From contig CM017573.1 in the NCBI GenBank assembly GCA_007844125.1, forward strand, positions 12,513,987 through 12,577,986: 64,000 bases of DNA. The letters are read 5' to 3'. Positions 26,520 to 39,402 of this stretch are shown here, piece after piece; the stretch's first letter is position 1; the number at the start of each line of letters is the position of its first letter. The stretch comes from Sinonovacula constricta (taxonomy: Eukaryota; Mollusca; Bivalvia; Cardiida; Solecurtidae). The notes beneath the pieces are model-generated. The model did not search any database, had not been told where the DNA came from, and saw only the letters and a program-made list of their open reading frames with translations. Position numbers and translations under genes: made by a program.

Positions 26520-27399
26520 CTGAAATAATAAACAAAGTCAAATAAACAATGGAAAAATAATAAAAAACATATATGTCATTTAAATAAAATAGGTAGTATG
26601 AGGAGATTTTACAGTTATAGCGTCAGTGTTGCCAATTTGGTGCCCCCATAATACCACACTATCATGTTTGTACACTACTGATATAAGGAGGGCATTAGTA
26701 ATAATGCTGAAGAACAACTAGTCATTTACAAAGATTTTGGCATGATACGTTTTGTGATGGAACCTTGATTCTACAGGGCTGTTGGTTATAACAAACGTAC
26801 AGCTTTATCTAAAATACATGCAGGCTCCATTTAAACAGTGTCATGACTATCAACGTGTTGCATCAGACAAACAGAACAACACTTAGGTATTCAAATTGTG
26901 TGTTTTGTTTGTGAATGACACATAAGTAATTAAAAAGATATAACAAGAAGAACAGTTAGGAGAGAAGCCGTAATTGCTTGTTGAGCTAAAACAGATAAAA
27001 GAAGCTAATAAGCACTTCAACACTTTTGATGCTCACAAACGAACAACGCCATACTTTTTTGAAGGGCATCTAGTTAATAAATATAATATAGTGGTCAGAG
27101 GTTATAAGTTTATCCACTATATATTGTGGTTGATCAAAGCCTTGATTTTTTAACCAAAATGACTCTGTTGTCGCTCAACTGAGTGCTGTAGACATTTAGT
27201 TCTAGTGAGGAAGAAATATCAGCAATGATCAAATAGACCAGAATAAGTTTTATTGGGTGTATTGTTCAAGCAAGATAATTCATTTTTGGAGATGTTGTCT
27301 ACTTAAAGCAAATGCTCTGCCTTAACTTTGTAAAGCATGTCATGAACACCTGGCATGCCATCACACCCAACATAGTCACATTATATTGATGATGGTCAA

Positions 27400-27750
27400 A
27401 CAGATGTGGAGTTACCCGTATATGTGCTTTGGCGTTAGCAATAGTGTTTTACCATTACGATTTTCGTATGTCATGGGATCTAACCCGAGACCTCCCGCAT
27501 CTAGAGCCAACACTCTGCTGTTTGTCGTACAAGGTCTTGACTCACCATTGTAAATATAGCATTCCATGAGATCTGTATGAGACCAGACCAAGTTCCATTA
27601 TTCTGACACCGGGCAGACTAATTGTGAAACTACCCATATATTTGGTTGAGCGTTACCAAGTGAGCTATACTGCTATCATTTCTCATGACTTTAGTATGTC
27701 GCGGACCATGATCAAACCAGATTGCGCTACCAGTTCCGGTCTAGAATAAT
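27400..27750 (-). repeat. Two related tRNA-like repeat units, possible SINE
   Basis: Two stretches about 216 bases apart share 'ttacccgtatat' or 'ctacccatatat', then 'gcgtta.caa', and later 'gtatgtc'. On the minus strand the first includes 'gggttagatccc', close to a polymerase III B box, preceded by an A-box-like 'ttggctctaga'. A tRNA-derived SINE is possible. It lies in the last-but-one intron region of the minus-strand gene. Confidence 0.3.
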
Positions 27751-28066
27751 CGTACTACATGTAAATGCACACTAGCAACATTTGAACAAGCAGTCTCAAT
27801 TTATTTTTATTACATAATAAATACACATATACATGACACATACAAAGACATATATGGGAAATGGCCTGCCTCCTGGCTTCTCTGCTGTTGTTTGTTTTTT
27901 GACAGATCACAAGTCTTTTAAAAACGTTTTATTCCCAAACCTCCTGAGGAAGTTTCTGAATAAATGTAATTTAAGTAATGTGTATATGTGTGTGGTGTCG
28001 GTGTTATACAGTCACAATTATTCACATTGAGTGTATGCTCAGTTGAACAAAAAGTGCTTATTTTAC

Positions 28067-28180
28067 CAATTGTGACCAAGTTGCTTAACATGTATAAAAG
28101 AGTAAATAAAAATATATAAAATCTTTGCAAAAATGCCATGGCGGTGGTAGGTGTTTCAATGATATCCTCTTCTGTTAAAG
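28067..28180 (-). CDS. Host gene, exon 6 (membrane segment)
   Basis: 114 bases lie between the acceptor 'gttatgtgcacag' and the donor 'caattg/gtaaaa', in and out in phase 1. It encodes L-T-E-E-D-I-I-E-T-P-T-T followed by M-A-F-L-Q-R-F and a hydrophobic run of about 17 residues (Y-I-F-L-F-T-L-L-Y-M-L), which I take as a transmembrane segment or signal anchor. The internal ATG sits in a near-ideal initiation context (accgccATGg), so a shorter product could start here with this run as its N-terminal signal. Confidence 0.55.
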
Positions 28181-29949
28181 CTGTGCACATAACTGCAATT
28201 TAAATAAATATGCGATAATATGGAACTTGTTTTAGTTCTTATTGAAAAACTTATGGCATGGTAACAGTATGGATTATTTGAGGGGGAACACAGCACATTT
28301 TTAGAAATATAAAACTACAAATAATACAAAACGTTCACAAATTAAAAGGTCAAAATTGAAACCAAGTTGAGATACACGTGATTTCAGCTGAAATTTCTTC
28401 TATGTAGGGCTGCAACAATGCATTTGCAATTTGATTTGATTGTATATATTCCCGTTCAAAACATCATCAATCTAAGGTGGCAAGTCAATCTTACTATTTT
28501 TTGTCATAACGTAAAATGTATCAAACTATTCACATGGGTAAGATTTAATATTGTGGTGTAAACTATATTTCTGATCCATGATTCACACGTGTATATCATA
28601 TATTTCACAACAATTTAGCATATAATTGTTCTTTTTATGAATGGCACATTAACTTGACACAGTTGCACGATCAAACATAGATCGAATGATATTATTAAAA
28701 TCGTTAAGCTTCTATAAGAAAAAATAGTTTGATGATTGTTTCAACATATTGATTCTCCCAACCTGAAGACATCATGAAAGACTCCATAGTCACTTATCAA
28801 TACGTTTACAGTGGTAATGATATTGTAACCCATTATTGTGTTTTAACGCCTTTTATTTGTAGTGTTGTTGGTTTACATATAACACATCAACACTAATATG
28901 GTTACTAAAGTGATGCTATTTTGGTTAAGGAGGGCCCCTGATAGGCTCAGCTGACAGAACCTTCCATTGAAATTGTTCAATACAACCAGGACTTAAATAC
29001 ACGCCTTGAGCCATAAAGGGACTCTGGAGTTCTAGCTGTTGACAAACTCACTTACCCACGTTCAAAAACGTTCAACGTTTATAAGTAGTTAGGACTGATA
29101 AACTATCAACTTCAAAACTGATTGCAATAGGAGTACATCCACTCAAAGTCAGCATATAGACATAGATTATATAAACATTAATTAATTGAATACAAGTCAT
29201 TATGAAGCAATGTTTCAGTGTGGTGAAGTGAGGTTTCAAGTAAAAATCGGAGAATAAGGAAATTGTGTAGTAATAACTGGTAAGTCCTATTGTAAGACTT
29301 TGAATTGTACTAATAATAGCCTTATAGTGAACATACATTTCTAGTTAAAGTAAATCATATTTTACATGTAGTTCAAAGCTTACTCAAAATTAATCGGTCC
29401 AGCAGTGGGATGGTCTAAAACGGTTAATGAGTCACTGCTAGTCCGTGAATAAAATGTACCATAATATTAAGTATATACTATATTTCATTTATATGTAAAT
29501 TGTCAAAGAAATAAAAGTGTTTGCGTGTTTTATAGAATGACATACCAGAATAAACGGTTATTAAACAACAAAAACATTTTATTTGATTAAGAAAATACAT
29601 GTATACGAACAACAAACGCTCGTTTATGTTAAACCTTTGTTCAGACTGTCAGCTATGACATTAAACTGGATCTGGAAATAAAATGTAAACTTGTCAACAA
29701 ATGAATCAGTCGCGATAAAATTAACTATAATCCCTCCGATTCACTGGTGCCGTAGGTAAGTAATAAGTGGAAGCTGAACGAAACAACAATACTGTCAACT
29801 AGTGTCTAGGAACCAGGTCAATTCAGTGCTAACCATTACATATTTTCCCCAAATCCTGGAGCTCAATAGCAAATTAATCAATAACATACAACACATATAC
29901 ATATTCACCACAACATATTCATAAATGGAATAGCAATACTCACCGTTGA

Positions 29950-30075
29950 ATGCGTTTGTTTAACAGATTTCGTAAACTATCGAACTTTCCCGTTGAAATT
30001 CGCCTGTATATACTTGTTGTTTATATAGTCGATTTCTGTAAAAGAATATTACTCTGTTGGAGAAAGTTCTGTTTG
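29950..30075 (-). promoter_or_regulatory. Possible TATA promoter and untranslated first exon
   Basis: On the minus strand a 'ctatataaac' TATA-like box (about 30023-30032) lies some 75 bases upstream of a donor 'tcaacg/gtgagtattg' (exon end near 29952). The exon between has stops in every frame, so it would be untranslated. Spliced to exon 6 it would place the well-placed ATG of that exon first. An acceptor-like 'attcttttacag' just upstream (near 30043) allows the other reading, an internal non-coding exon. Confidence 0.25.
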
Positions 30076-30079
30076 CTTA

Positions 30080-31244
30080 TAACATGCTCGTTTAGGTTGA
30101 GGCTTTTATTAACATGTAATGCTATAAACCGTTAAGTCTGAGTTTTCAACTAATTTCTTGCGACCGAACTCATGTTTATCTTTAAAAGCTGTTTATTTAC
30201 ATTCTGCATGTATGTGAAAGTGGAAATTTACAACCACCATATTATTTTCTTTATAAGCCACATTGCAAAATTGTCTTAAAACTTAAAAAAACAACATGTG
30301 ACATCTGAAATCGTTTTATATGGTCATCCCAGCAATCTGCTCTGTCATCGATTTTAGCAGAACACCACAGCATGCTTATTTATACGTTTAGAATGACAGT
30401 TCAGAGAGCGATATATATTTACAAGGTGTATTGTCTAACAATTTAAGGTAGTGTTCAAAATCATCTTTACATTGACTAAGGTATGAATTAATGCAAATAG
30501 TATGCCTTAATTCGCCAAAACAGTGGGAAAATAGTGTAGCATGATAAAGGTAAACTGTCGGATATTACTATCATATATAACTAATTTTAATTTATTTTTG
30601 TTAGAATTTCTTGATGTTTCTTTGGTAAAAGATATAAAACAAACTTTAACACGATGAATTACCACCAAACGTAAATGAAGATTAGCTGGTAAGATTCTTA
30701 GCATTACTCTACAGGCTGACACAAAACTCCTTGGGCATTGTAAAATTGTCATATATGCATAAAAACAATTTGATCCAACGTATAAGCCAGATGATGTATA
30801 GTAAACACCAAACAAAAGAGAATGGAATATGATAAATTGATTTAAAACCTTGTTTCCTTTAATAAATTTCATTGACCGAAATGATTTCCGTACTGGTCGC
30901 AAACGCAGGCATATTAAAAACAGACATGTGGACCCAGGGGGAGGGGGATTCACCTGGCATAATTACACCATGGCTGGACACCTTCCAGTCCAGAGCTGTA
31001 CACACACAAATCGTGTAAGTTGTAAATGCTCTGACCCTTTAGAATTATTACATAGATTTGAGTGATAGCCATGTCAAAAGGAGGTCATCGAGCCAACGTG
31101 GCATGAGTACAACTTTTTAACAATAAAGTGTTAGGTTTTGCACAAAGTTAAAAAAGATGAAATGGGTCCGAATGTCTGGGGTTTTTGATATTTGTTTATC
31201 AAAAAAGTTGTGTTTTTTGTTTGTTTTGTTTTTGAAATAGATCG
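30080..31244. other. Intronic AT-rich stretch
   Basis: It lies within the minus-strand gene. A 148-residue minus-strand frame (30507-30953) has no domain or splice support. A GC-rich patch 'acccagggggaggggga' lies near 30932. I see nothing else that I can name. Confidence 0.35.
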
Positions 31245-31456
31245 CAGCGACCAATAATGATCATTATAGCAACGTCCAGGAACTGTGGTGGAGCAAGACC
31301 CCAGACACATGTCTGGGTAGATCCACCGGCGCACTGCGAGTCAGCTGGAAGACCTTCCCAAATAAGTCGCCCGAATGGGACTCGAACCCACGCGGTAAAA
31401 GGCTAAGCAGTCAGTGGAGTTACAAGACGACTCTACCACTACGTCACGACCGCCCT
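31245..31456 (-). mobile_element. tRNA-derived SINE
   Basis: On the minus strand the element starts near 31456 with a tRNA-like head. It has an A-box-like 'tagtggtagagtc' (31430-31442) and a B box 'ggttcgagtcc' (31378-31388), with about 40 bases between them as in a tRNA. A non-tRNA domain follows ('agctgactcgcagtgcgccg', 'gatctacccagacatgtgtc') and then an A/T-rich tail. Other copies or fragments of that domain lie at 11550, 24905 and 48120. The head is too altered to be a working tRNA gene. Confidence 0.7.
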
Positions 31457-31815
31457 TATCAACATAGATGCAAATCATTAATTAAATTTGCCTAAGGATA
31501 AAGCCGAGGGTATCAACATCTTATATGTGCACTTTTTGTGTAATCACTCACACGCTCAGCATGTAATCGTAAGACATTTTAATCATTGGCAGTGTTAACA
31601 AATCATATACTTGCTGTAACACGAATCCATTGAAACAGGATTAACAAAGTCTTAATTTTGCAACGTTCTAATCTGAAGACTTTTAACTCCTTAGCATAGT
31701 TACATATCTTTTCATGTACGAAAACAAAACTTTGAAACAGTATTCATCACGACTTAAGTTTGAATAGTCATGTCTCTTGCTTCTTAAACTATTGAAAAGT
31801 GTTTACATTGTTAAC

Positions 31816-31908
31816 ATCCCATCCAACAACTGGATCCAGTGTCTGCCTCCATCTGCATGTTGATGGCCTTGCTTCCCCCAATGTCGCTTAAAGTGTCCAC
31901 TGGTTCCA
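31816..31908 (-). CDS. Host gene, exon 5
   Basis: The exon follows the acceptor 'ttttccgttgtcag' and enters in phase 1. It encodes E-P-V-D-T-L-S-D-I-G-G-S-K-A-I-N-M-Q-M-E-A and ends with a Cys-Trp pair. The donor is the weak point: 'gggat/gttaac' would end the exon in phase 1 at 31816, which fits exon 6; 'tcca/gttgtt', 18 bases earlier, also gives phase 1. If neither is used, the frame stops at TAA (31811-31813) and this becomes an alternative last exon. Confidence 0.5.
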
Positions 31909-32382
31909 CTGACAACGGAAAACAGAACTAATGAAACATTAAATAGTATTTTTCATTTGCATATGTGATGTTTTGAAATATTCAATACTCACATGAAATA
32001 AACACGTCATAAATGGCTAAAGTAGCACACAAAAATAACATTTGTTCTGAGGCAAGCATGCTACTATGACGCTCTATACATCAAGAATTGATAGTCATGT
32101 TATGATGTTATTATGTACAATGTGATTTAATGGAATTGTGTAGTCAGGATTGTTTTAACATCTCAGCTAACACTTTCGTCCATTATCTAAATGGCTATTA
32201 AAACAGCATAAACTAGTAAACATTTTAAAAAGATACATCAAGTGACTTAAGTTTTCTGTAGATGATCGTTTTATTGTACACGCTTTCCACTCACTTACAT
32301 TTCTGTTTGACAACACCAAAAGGTAATAAACAAACACTTTCTAGTAACAGTAACAATAGTACTCCACATGCTTTATATATAT

Positions 32383-32393
<11 letters not shown>

Positions 32394-32462
<69 letters not shown>
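32394..32462 (+). repeat. (AT)n microsatellite flanked by ACAT units
   Basis: A pure AT run of about 70 bases is flanked on both sides by 'acatacatac' units. It is self-complementary and lies in an intron of the minus-strand gene. The Ile-Tyr open frame across it is an artefact. Confidence 0.95.
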
Positions 32463-32465
<3 letters not shown>

Positions 32466-32555
32466 CATACATATATATCAAGGTCTAATTTACTACATCT
32501 TCCCTTTTATGCATACATTTTAGAGCTGTCAAATGTATACATTTTTCAGACTTAC

Positions 32556-32658
32556 CATTTCCCCGTTGAAGTTGACTAATGCCAGTTGGCCTCGTTTTGA
32601 AATTGAAGTAAACGTTGGTCGCGTGATGTGTCGCTCGCACTCGTAGCGCGCTATTCAT
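32556..32658 (-). CDS. Host gene, candidate alternative first exon
   Basis: From ATG at 32658 the frame reads 34 codons (M-N-S-A-L-R-V-R-A-T ... Q-L-Q-R-G-N) and stops in phase 1 at a consensus donor 'gaaatg/gtaagtctg'. The phase fits exon 5, so an alternative transcript could begin here. The bases around the ATG are rich in CG dinucleotides (gcgcgctacgagtgcgagcg), unusual for the neighbourhood and compatible with a promoter. The longer 158-residue frame upstream is probably non-coding. Basic and without a signal peptide. Confidence 0.35.
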
Positions 32659-32659
32659 A

Positions 32660-35600
32660 AATGGGATTTTGTATTTTCGTGCATATCCGACGTGTTTTGT
32701 AAATACTATAAATATAGTATTTCGGAATAATATACCAATATATAATAAGGATTTGTAAATTCTATAAAAGATAACATCAATACCAGAAAACATTGCTTTA
32801 AAGATGCTGCCTTGTATCGGCCATGTCATTATTATATGTTTACCATTATTTATGGCATGATAAGGGTAATGCTTCACGAGGCTTCTAGCTGTATTGTATA
32901 TGGGCTGTGTGCTGGCATCAAAACGATAAGGCGTACAGTGCTTGGATATCCTCTCCCACATACATAATGTAGCCTTTTACCTAATAAAGAGCAGTATTAC
33001 TTGCCATTTTCGTTTCATTTTCTGCGCTTTAACTCACCTTTTAAGACTAAAATGATAATACCCTTCCTCATAATTGCATATGAATGTCTTAATTAGCATA
33101 ACTTAATAAAACATTGGCTTTTCTGTACAGTATATGTATTTCCATATCATTCTTTTTATAATTGTAATGCATATTTAAATATGTAAGTGGTGGTGTTGCC
33201 TCAACGTTAATGTCCACGTTAATAGCCTTTAATTTTAAATCTTCAAAAAAGATTAACGTTTAGCCAGTACCGCCTTTCGAAATTTTAAGCCACAGCCAAT
33301 CGTGAGCGGCTGCGTTTATTTTTTAAAGCCCGCAATCTCCAGAATTAATTTATGTATTAGTGGAAAAAAACGTGTTTTATAAAAACGGACAACAAGTGTT
33401 GTCAAACAAAATTTAAAAGGGGTTGTAATTAGAATTAAATCAAGTTATTATACTATATTGCTAAGGTTTGTAGGTATTCAGTGTTTCCGCGACGCTGGCA
33501 GAAAAATATGTTTTGTATGAGGGATATAAAATTGCTTAGTTAATTGTGTCTTTCTGCTATTGCGGTCATAATTCTTAGACTTCGAACAATGACACTAGAC
33601 AAACTTTAATGATTGTGGATAATGTTGTTTATTTTTAAACGTTTGGAGCACTTCGGCTATTGTTTACAAGTCCATGTTTTAATTGCGACGTCAATTACGA
33701 CCTTGACTTCGAAATTATGTAAGAGGGACGATTTCACTGGAACCCACATGGAAGGTATGTGATCCGCAGTTTAAATTTCGCATTGAATGGGGTCACGGTA
33801 TAGCAATATCTCGTCAATTTTATTAGAATATTATGCCGAGTTGAAAATAAGTGAATGGTGGTTGTTGTTAGGTAAAGTAGGCTATATTACTTAAGTGATC
33901 GAGTTCATAATGTCAGAAGATTTTTACCAAAAGCAGAGAACAATGTACACACCTGTTTATCATTTATGGTTATGTGATGAACGCCAATAAAGTTGGATTC
34001 TGTTGTGAATTCAAACCAATGCAGTAAATTCGTAAATTCGTAAGTAGCATCTTGCCTACACATAACGTGTTGTTTGGTGTTGAAAGTTTAACTACATTCA
34101 TTTTTTTTAATTCATGTTAGTTATTTGGCTATTTTTCTCATTGTATGTTTCACATAATAGAAAATGTTATGAATAACTATGACGTGAAAACAAATCTTAC
34201 ACAGGTGTATACGACAAACAACTAAGAAAATTGAGATGGCATCAGACTGACGACAGCTTATCTTCTCAGTCTAATTTTCTAATCCCACAAGCTTGCAATA
34301 AAATGTAGATCTAGTTTTGATATTTTACTAACAGAACAATAGACTTTGACATCTTTCTAAAATACCAAACATATTATAAATTCCATATATATTTGGTAGT
34401 ATGACGATTTTCTGGATGAATCCTATACATTTGGAATCGGCAGTAATACTACAGGTACTGTATTAAATAAACAATCTTACCGTGATTTGCTCGATGCTCA
34501 GTTATTCAATTGATGTGCTTGATAGTCAAGTGTCATATACCCACGAGCTAGTTGTTTTAATGACACGCAGTTCACGGGTAGATATGGTGTGTCCATCTAG
34601 TCCTATTTTAGATCGCTTAGTTAAACATGTTTGTGTCAAAGGACATATGGGCAAACTGATCTTCCCGGGTCTTTGATTTCATGTGTATATTTTTTTGTTT
34701 TATTTCTAAGTCAACATTAATGAGCTTAATTTCTACACGACAAGAATTGTCCGGTCTGTTAAGACATTAATGATTACGTTTCCAAACCCAGGATTTGGTA
34801 TTTTACTCGAGTCTAAGAAGGGCCAATGCTAAGTGATAACCTGCTCTTATGTCATTTAATACGCATACATTTGCATCATGTAAGTATGTGAGCAAGTCGT
34901 CATGCTTGCATTCATATCTTAAATAATCGTTAGGACTCCAGCCTGGGCGTAAAAGATTAAAATTAACTATTTTAATCGCGTTGCATTTAAATCTGTTTTA
35001 ATCACGTATTCATATTTGTGTTTATGTTTGTTCTGATAATTTTTATGAGGTTGGCAATGTCCTTTGTATTTAATCTAAATTCCTGGGAAGTTCAAATTTG
35101 GTTTACTGAATTCATGTACATTCAGCTATTTACTTTAATTCTACATCAGAAATTGCTTCGTTCATTAACTTCTGTATCTACAATTATGCATGTATTTTTA
35201 CTAATTACGGTTAGGCAATTTAACGAGTGTTTTAGCTTAGGTACTCAGCGTAACGGTATACATATGTGTACATCATATTAGTGAGTTTAGATTGCCAGTT
35301 AGATTGGTTTAGGTACCAGATAGGTGTCGGACAAGGTTCACGTCTATCTATTGGTAGCAGTAGATGGGGTGACCATAAATGTAGACAAAACATTGATTTA
35401 TCGAACTAGTGTTAAAAAGGGGCAATGACTCCTGCAATGAAAAAAGTATAAATCATTTACAAAGAAAAGACAGATAAAAGCAACCTAGCTAAAAAGTAAA
35501 ACCGTATTAAAATATTACATGCTGACAAACCATATTAAATTGCAAAACACAAATGTTTGTATGGAAATTGTACAATCATGTATACTTGGAAAATTTTACA

Positions 35601-35952
35601 TGTATTATGTATAAGGACTTAATTATTGAACTGCAAATGCACATCAGGCACTCGATACTTTTTTATGCAACCACTCAAGTCAATGAAATTATGTTTGAAA
35701 GTACATGTTAACAACACGACAAAATAATGGATTTTGTAATATTTGTCCTTTAAATTAGTATCCGCGGTACCGATAGTTCATGTCCTTGCAAGACAATAAG
35801 CTGAGCGATGAATGCAAGCAAAATGACAAAAGTCAAATTAAAATACTTGGTTTATCTGAATGGCGGGGGGCTTAACCATGCTTAAGCCGATTAAATTATT
35901 TAAACACAAGTCAGGGGTGGGGGGAGGATCATCCTTTTAGATAATGTCTTAC
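32660..35952. other. Intronic AT-rich stretch
   Basis: It lies within the minus-strand gene, between exon 4 and the alternative first exon. A plus-strand frame at 34482-34676 is somewhat GC-richer but has no splice or domain support. I see nothing else supported. Confidence 0.35.
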
Positions 35953-36027
35953 CTTCCGAGATGACCAACCTTCCGCTAAGTATTAAAGATTCTTTCCTAC
36001 GCCAGATCGCATTTCTATCTGGATACC
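35953..36027 (-). CDS. Host gene, exon 4
   Basis: 75 bases lie between 'atggatcttccag' and the perfect donor 'ggaag/gtaagac', in and out in phase 1. Only one of the three frames is open. It encodes Y-P-D-R-N-A-I-W-R-R-K-E-S-L-I-L-S-G-R and then L-V-I-S-E. That frame is the one required by exon 5 and by the 3' half of exon 3, which supports the model. Confidence 0.65.
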
Positions 36028-37190
36028 CTGGAAGATCCATAAAATAGAATTACTAATGTAATAATGTTTCTTTTATTTTACTCACTTTGTTTCGTCAGTA
36101 TGAACAAGCGTTAATGGGAAGTCTGATATCTGCTTGATAGTTGAACATACAACACCAACAAATGATTTGTACTACCATTGTATTTAGCAGAGTGTGTTTG
36201 TGTTTTAGACATTGCATACGTGATGCACCAACTTACTTATAGTGTTTGTTGCTACTTCATATTATACGCTTCTGATAGTGTAAGACTATATACCAATAAC
36301 TGGGATGAATAGCTATACACAATGTCATGTCAGCGGGAAATATTCTTATGGTTTTAACGGTGACTGGAAATAATTTGGATATAAGTTTTGCTTTTTCCAC
36401 ATTTGTTTACTAGAGGGATTATCAATTTTCAAATTGAGTATTGACACATATCTATTAAATACAGTAACTACGTTTCCACGATATTTAAATATAAACATAG
36501 TAAAATGGCCGAAATGGCAAGATGGACAATAAAACATGAATGACTGGCAATTGTTGTAATGTATCGTCACTCAATAAAATGAAGACATACTACTCAAGTG
36601 GTAATAAGCGCGTGTAGCGTATTAGCTCAAACATCTATAATCCCACAACAAATCATTAGTATCCCAACTACATGTAGCATTGTGAATAACACATAGAGTT
36701 CGTCTTGCGCGTGTATACATTGATAAGTGCTAAGATAAATAATGTAACGGAGTATTTCTGTTTTGAATTGTTGAAACATTTAATAAAAACTGCACTTACA
36801 TTTAATTATTATGCGTATTGCAACCTTCCCCTTTTCTGGTAGGTCTCTACTGACGAATAACCGAGGGGAACAAAAATACCACACCATGGATAAATATTCT
36901 TAATAGGATATTTCAACTTGGCTGAAAATATCTGTTTACCAAATATAAAGCACATTATTTCACTTGAATATTGAGCCCCAATAGATACCGTAAATGAAGT
37001 GTCTACTTTTATATGATAGCATGAGAAATAACCAGGAATATGCTAGTCTATACGTCTTAAAAACTGAACGATTGGTTTGATTATGCTCAAAGAAAATCGT
37101 GCAATACTAAGCATAACAAATGTATAATTTCATCTCATATTTAACCGATATATAACTTACAATTTCAGACAAAAGAACGCATGTACTTAC

Positions 37191-37311
37191 CCAGAGGTTC
37201 AGTTAGACGTGCATCACATTCTATGGTGTCCTGGTTTCTCTCTCCATATCGCCACTCTCTTGTTTATCTCAAATGCGACACGTACATCCTCTTCTGACTT
37301 GGTACCAACAT
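37191..37311 (-). CDS. Host gene, exon 3, two bases short in a GA run
   Basis: 121 bases lie between 'cctttgttttag' and the consensus donor 'tctgg/gtaagta'. From exon 2 (phase 1) it reads D-V-G-T-K-S-E-E-D-V-R-V-A-F-E-I-N-K-R and then hits a TGA. The frame that leads into exon 4 is open from the same place and reads R-N-Q-D-T-I-E-C-D-A-R-L-T-E-P-L. The switch falls in 'ggagagagaaa', so one missing GA unit explains it. It may be an assembly or sequencing slip, a true polymorphism or a pseudogene lesion. Skipping this exon keeps the frame only if the genome truly has the two bases missing or not, since exons 2 and 4 are both phase 1. Confidence 0.55.
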
Positions 37312-37369
37312 CTAAAACAAAGGAATGTCATCTTTCCTTACAAGAATTACCAGGAACCATTATTAACAG

Positions 37370-38020
37370 AAGTAACCAGTAACCAAAATTATTAGAAATA
37401 AATATTACAAATCATCAAAATTGTTACAAGCACGTATTACATCTTATCCATACTGTGCAATTCGCAGCATAACCAAAATCCACATTAACCAACAATACAA
37501 AACATTACCATAACTTATCAAAAGTTGAATAACCAAACTCTAGAAACATCAGAAGTTACCATCACTATCAGAAGTGTTTCCTATTACAACCAGGCTAACT
37601 TGTACCAGTACCTATGTATTAATAGAAAATACAAATACACATAAGTACATGAACTTACAATTACCAACCTCAAACACACATTACTCTTACTCGTTATTTT
37701 CAAATGTACAAACAAGTACTAACCCCTATTAACAGTAGTTTTTTTACCCAAGTGTCTGAAACATCCAGTGAATCAATCATTACGAGATGTTACTATTACC
37801 AAGCATTACCAAAACTTGCGCATACTTATCATTACCGGAAGTTAGTATTATCAAGCAGTCGCGAAATCTACACATAACCATAATTACATAAGTTAGTATT
37901 ACCAAGCATTGCCCAAACTTGTACATAGCCATAATTAACGGGAGTTACAATTACAAGCATTACCGAAACTTACAAATAGCCATAATTACTAGAAGTTGGT
38001 ATTACCAAACATTGTTTACA
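37370..38020 (+). repeat. TTACC-type minisatellite, first block
   Basis: Degenerate units of about 50-60 bases recur: 'attaccaagcattaccgaaactt', then 'acatagccataattacc', then 'gaagttagt'. It begins in loose form just upstream of exon 3 of the minus-strand gene, in intron 2. Confidence 0.75.
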
Positions 38021-38409
38021 CCAACACAGTTGTAACGAGAGAATTAATTGAAAAGTCTAACTTGAATAATCCTTAAATGCTAATAGATCCCTTCATTTGT
38101 TTTACTCGGTTTTTATGCTTGTGCTCTTTGGAGTGTATGTTGACTTATCTGACTTTCTTGTGATACGCAGATTAATCACCATCAGTAAAATACCTTCCAT
38201 TTCCTTTTCAGATAACTCTTTAAGTATGTAAATTGATTTTAAGATTATATTTATGCAAAAAAATGATTTTGTTATTGCACTGTCTACAAAGGTACAGGCG
38301 ATTACGATGAAGAATTTCAACTAAAAGGACCTAACTACTGTTTGGAATACATCGTATATTATCTAACAAGGGAGACAATTTCCATTTCACCAATGTACTC
38401 CATCAGCGA
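38021..38409. other. Non-repeat insert within the minisatellite
   Basis: About 390 bases that do not follow the TTACC unit separate two blocks of the minisatellite. No terminal repeats or domain recognised; the 72-residue minus-strand frame here has no support. It may be a decayed insertion. Confidence 0.4.
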
Positions 38410-39345
38410 AAGATATTATTAACAAGCAGTGCCCAAACTAACCCATACCCATAATTACCAGTAAACTACTATTAACACTCATTGCCAAAACTTACACTAG
38501 ACATATTTATCAGAAGTAATTATTACAAAGCATTACCGAAACTTACACAGAGCCGTAATTACAAGAAGTTGCTATTACCAAGCATTACACTTATGTATTA
38601 GCCGTAATTACAAGAAGTTGCTATTACCAAGCATTGCCCTTATGTATTAGAGCAATTTGCTTATACAAAGCATTGTACAAGCTTACACATAGCCATAAAT
38701 ACCAGAAGATACTATTATAAAGCATTAATGAAACGTACCATAAGACATAATTACCGGACGTTAGTATTACCAAGCATTGCACAAACTTGCACATAGCCAT
38801 ATTTACCTGACGTTAGTATTAACAACCAGTGCCCACACCTCACATAATCATAATTACCGGAAGTCAGTATTACCAAGCATTACCGAGAGTTACACATAGC
38901 CATAATTACCGAACATTGCCCTAAACCTGCAAATAGTCATACTTATCGAAATTGAGTAATACCAAGCATTACCGAAAGTTACACATAGCCATAATTACCG
39001 AACATTGCCCATACCTGCAAATAGCCATACTTATCGAAAGTTAGTATAACCAAGCATTGTTCCCAACATACACATAACAATGATTTCCTGCAGGTAGTAT
39101 TACCATGATTTAAAGAAACTTACACACACCCATTATTACAGTATTTCAAGGCATTGCCCAATTTTACACATAACGATACTAACAGGACATTAGCAAACTT
39201 TGCCAAGACTTACACGTACTCATAATTACCAGAAGTTACTTAAACGAAGCATTGCTTAAACTTACACATATTCATAATAACCGGAAGTTCATATTACCAA
39301 ACGGTGCCCACCATTGCAGGTACTTATAGTTACCGGATACGAGAG
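38410..39345 (+). repeat. TTACC-type minisatellite, second block
   Basis: The same unit as at 37370-38020. Some neighbouring units are nearly identical, for example the two 'taccgaaagttacacatagccataattaccgaacattgccc' variants near 38880 and 38965. That points to recent local duplication inside an older array. Confidence 0.8.
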
Positions 39346-39402
39346 TTGATTGATAAGATGTGAGCCTTAATTGTAAGGATTTGTCATTTTGAAGACACTG
39401 CT

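Noticed and set aside
31378..31443. Possible tRNA gene from A and B boxes
   Set aside because: The stem pairing of a tRNA is not kept and the box pair is followed by a repeated non-tRNA domain; it is a SINE head.
32485..32961. 158-codon minus-strand frame
   Set aside because: Only its last 34 codons have exon support (ATG at 32658 to donor at 32556). The upstream part is AT-rich, without domain, and likely intron.
37370..39345. CRISPR-like alternation of repeats and spacers
   Set aside because: Units are degenerate throughout with no constant repeat or unique spacers, and the context is eukaryotic.
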